Below, piece after piece: positions 51,916 to 52,699 of a DNA stretch of 52,699 bases (positions are counted from its first letter, which is position 1; every line of letters begins with the position of its first letter). The stretch comes from an uncultured Piscinibacter sp. (GTDB taxonomy: Bacteria; Pseudomonadota; Gammaproteobacteria; Burkholderiales; Burkholderiaceae_C). Location of the stretch: positions 1 through 52,699 of the forward strand of contig NZ_CALFYO010000004.1 in NCBI RefSeq assembly GCF_937952055.1. The letters run 5' to 3'. Made by a program: the position numbers and the translations under genes. The notes under the pieces were generated by a model. The model worked only from the letters and a program-made list of their open reading frames with translations, did not search any database and was not told the origin of the DNA.

Positions 51916-52329
51916 ATGCTGCGCCGAAGCTGCCTCGTCCTGGTCGCCGTCGCCACCTCCCTGCTCGCGGCCGAGGCGGCGCAGGCGCACGGCCGGCACG
52001 GCCGCTGGTGGGGTGGCGTGAGCATCGGCATCGGCGTGCCGCTCTACCTCGGCCCCTACCCGAGCCCCTGGTCTGCCTATCCGGCACCGGTGGTCGCCGC
52101 GCCGCCGGTCGCCTACGCCGAGCCGCCCGAGGCCGCCCCGCCGCCGGTGAAGGCGCAGCCTGATCCGATCTTCTATCCGCGCAGCGGCCAGAGTGCCGCG
52201 CAACTCGAGGCGGACCGCCAGGAGTGCAACCGCTGGGCCACCACGCAGCCTTCGGCGATGGCCGACGCGAGCGTCTTCCACCGCGCCACGCTGGCCTGCA
52301 TGGATGCGCGTGGCTACACGTCGCGCTGA
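51916..52329 (+). CDS. Small exported Pro-rich protein
   Basis: Encodes 137 residues with a signal peptide (LVLVAVATSLLAAEAAQA). A Gly/Pro/Tyr-rich part (GIGVPLYLGPYPSPWSAYP, AEPPEAAPPPVKAQ) precedes a conserved-looking C-terminus (GQSAAQLEADRQECNRWATTQ ... HRATLACMDARGYTSR) with two cysteines. Similar C-termini are common in small Burkholderiales periplasmic proteins. GAAGGAG precedes ATG 51916. Function is unknown; a surface or stress-related role is possible. Confidence 0.75.
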   Translation: MLRRSCLVLVAVATSLLAAEAAQAHGRHGRWWGGVSIGIGVPLYLGPYPSPWSAYPAPVVAAPPVAYAEPPEAAPPPVKAQPDPIFYPRSGQSAAQLEADRQECNRWATTQPSAMADASVFHRATLACMDARGYTSR

Positions 52330-52333
52330 TGGT

Positions 52334-52633
52334 TCAGCCGCGCAACCGGAAGCCGCGTCCGCGGATGGTCTCGATCGCATGCCGACCGAGCTTGCGGCGC
52401 AGGTTGTAGAGGTGGACCGCCACGGCGTTGTCGCTCGCCTCGCCGGCCTCGCCGCCGATCAGTCGGGCGATCTCGGCGCGCGTCACCGCGCGGCCGGCCG
52501 CATCGGCCAGCTGCGCCACGACACGCCACTCCAGAGGCGTCAGCGCCACGGCTTCGCCGTCGCGGATGACGCTGCCCTGCGCCATGTCGATCGAGATCTG
52601 TCCGCCCATGGGGCGGGCAGTTTCACCGTGCAC
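52334..52633 (-). CDS. Stand-alone OmpR-type winged-helix DNA-binding protein (truncated response regulator?)
   Basis: Up to 99 residues from GTG 52633, or 91 from ATG 52609. The sequence matches only the effector half of an OmpR-family regulator: VALTPLEWRVVAQLADAAGRAVTR, SDNAVAVHLYNLRRKLG and the wing IETIRGRGFRLRG. No receiver domain precedes it; upstream lie a palindrome and a hairpin instead. It is either a remnant of a deleted gene or a compact orphan regulator. No ribosome site is obvious at either start. Confidence 0.65.
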   Translation of the reverse strand: MHGETARPMGGQISIDMAQGSVIRDGEAVALTPLEWRVVAQLADAAGRAVTRAEIARLIGGEAGEASDNAVAVHLYNLRRKLGRHAIETIRGRGFRLRG

Positions 52634-52646
52634 GCTTAAGCGTGCA
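52629..52646. promoter_or_regulatory. 18-bp perfect palindrome at the wHTH start
   Basis: TGCACGCTTAAGCGTGCA spans the GTG start codon of the winged-helix gene. It could be an autoregulatory operator or the stem of an RNA hairpin. The site is the only 18-bp uninterrupted palindrome noticed here. Confidence 0.5.
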
Positions 52647-52651
52647 TGAAG

Positions 52652-52673
52652 AAGGGGCCCCGCGGGGCCCCTT
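52652..52673. terminator. GC-rich terminator-like hairpin
   Basis: Perfect inverted repeat AAGGGGCCCC / GGGGCCCCTT with a 2-bp centre. On the minus strand it is followed by TTCTTC, so it probably ends a minus-strand transcript from beyond the right edge. Confidence 0.6.
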
Positions 52674-52699
52674 GTCGGGAGGTGGCCTGGGAGGCGTCA

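Overview
The window reads as a chromosomal stretch of a GC-rich betaproteobacterium of the order Burkholderiales (Rubrivivax/Leptothrix/Methylibium-like). That placement is inferred from gene content and high-GC codon use: DUF2145, a DUF6502 + DUF5666 pair, a phasin with palindromic operators, a hemE-priA neighbourhood, CreBC, and SBP56-type methanethiol oxidase. No rRNA, tRNA, CRISPR array, insertion sequence or prophage was recognised. Housekeeping genes (ahpCF, priA, hemE, cysM, mmsA) alternate with accessory blocks. All calls come from reading the sequence; no database search was run.

Left third (1-16 kb). ahpF (cut by the window edge) and ahpC are followed by a DUF2145 gene and a small Ser-rich secreted protein. 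An overlapping plus-strand operon then encodes a periplasmic SBP56/MtoX methanethiol oxidase, a SCO-like copper protein and a MauG/cytochrome c peroxidase-like dihaem protein. This is the arrangement known for bacterial methanethiol oxidation. After rlpA, a frameshifted cytochrome P460 gene and a class IV aminotransferase comes the most unusual block (9.0-16.0 kb): a SLOG-like nucleotide-binding protein, a 1,887-residue protein joining two alpha/beta-hydrolase domains to a CHAT caspase-like protease and a helical TPR-like tail, and a cytosolic M15-type peptidase. It looks like a signalling or conflict system that I cannot match to a described one.

Middle (16-38 kb). A minus-strand operon encodes an HtrA-like protease, an FHA-membrane protein and an SDR. 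Next come a NitT/TauT-type ABC transporter split by an antisense EF-hand gene, phoX, an M28 peptidase lipoprotein and mmsA. A roughly 240-nt non-coding segment with long-range pairing and a strong minus-strand terminator follows. Then come a YecA/YgfB-like gene, priA, hemE, cysM, the creB-creC two-component pair and a tandem GGDEF protein. A phasin gene with two perfect palindromic operators around its promoter ends this part.

Right third (39-52.7 kb). A compact five-gene minus-strand operon encodes a membrane b-type cytochrome, a 24-haem c-type cytochrome, a cytochrome with 28 CXXCH motifs plus one CX4CH, an outer-membrane beta-barrel protein with AMIN/SPOR/TPR-like modules, and a membrane-anchored ferredoxin-flavoprotein. 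Together they could form an electron path across the whole envelope, resembling porin-cytochrome clusters proposed for neutrophilic Fe(II) oxidisers. It is divergent from a DUF6502/DUF5666 pair, and two near-identical palindromes lie in the shared intergenic region. An orphan ParA, a small secreted protein and a stand-alone OmpR-type DNA-binding domain close the window.
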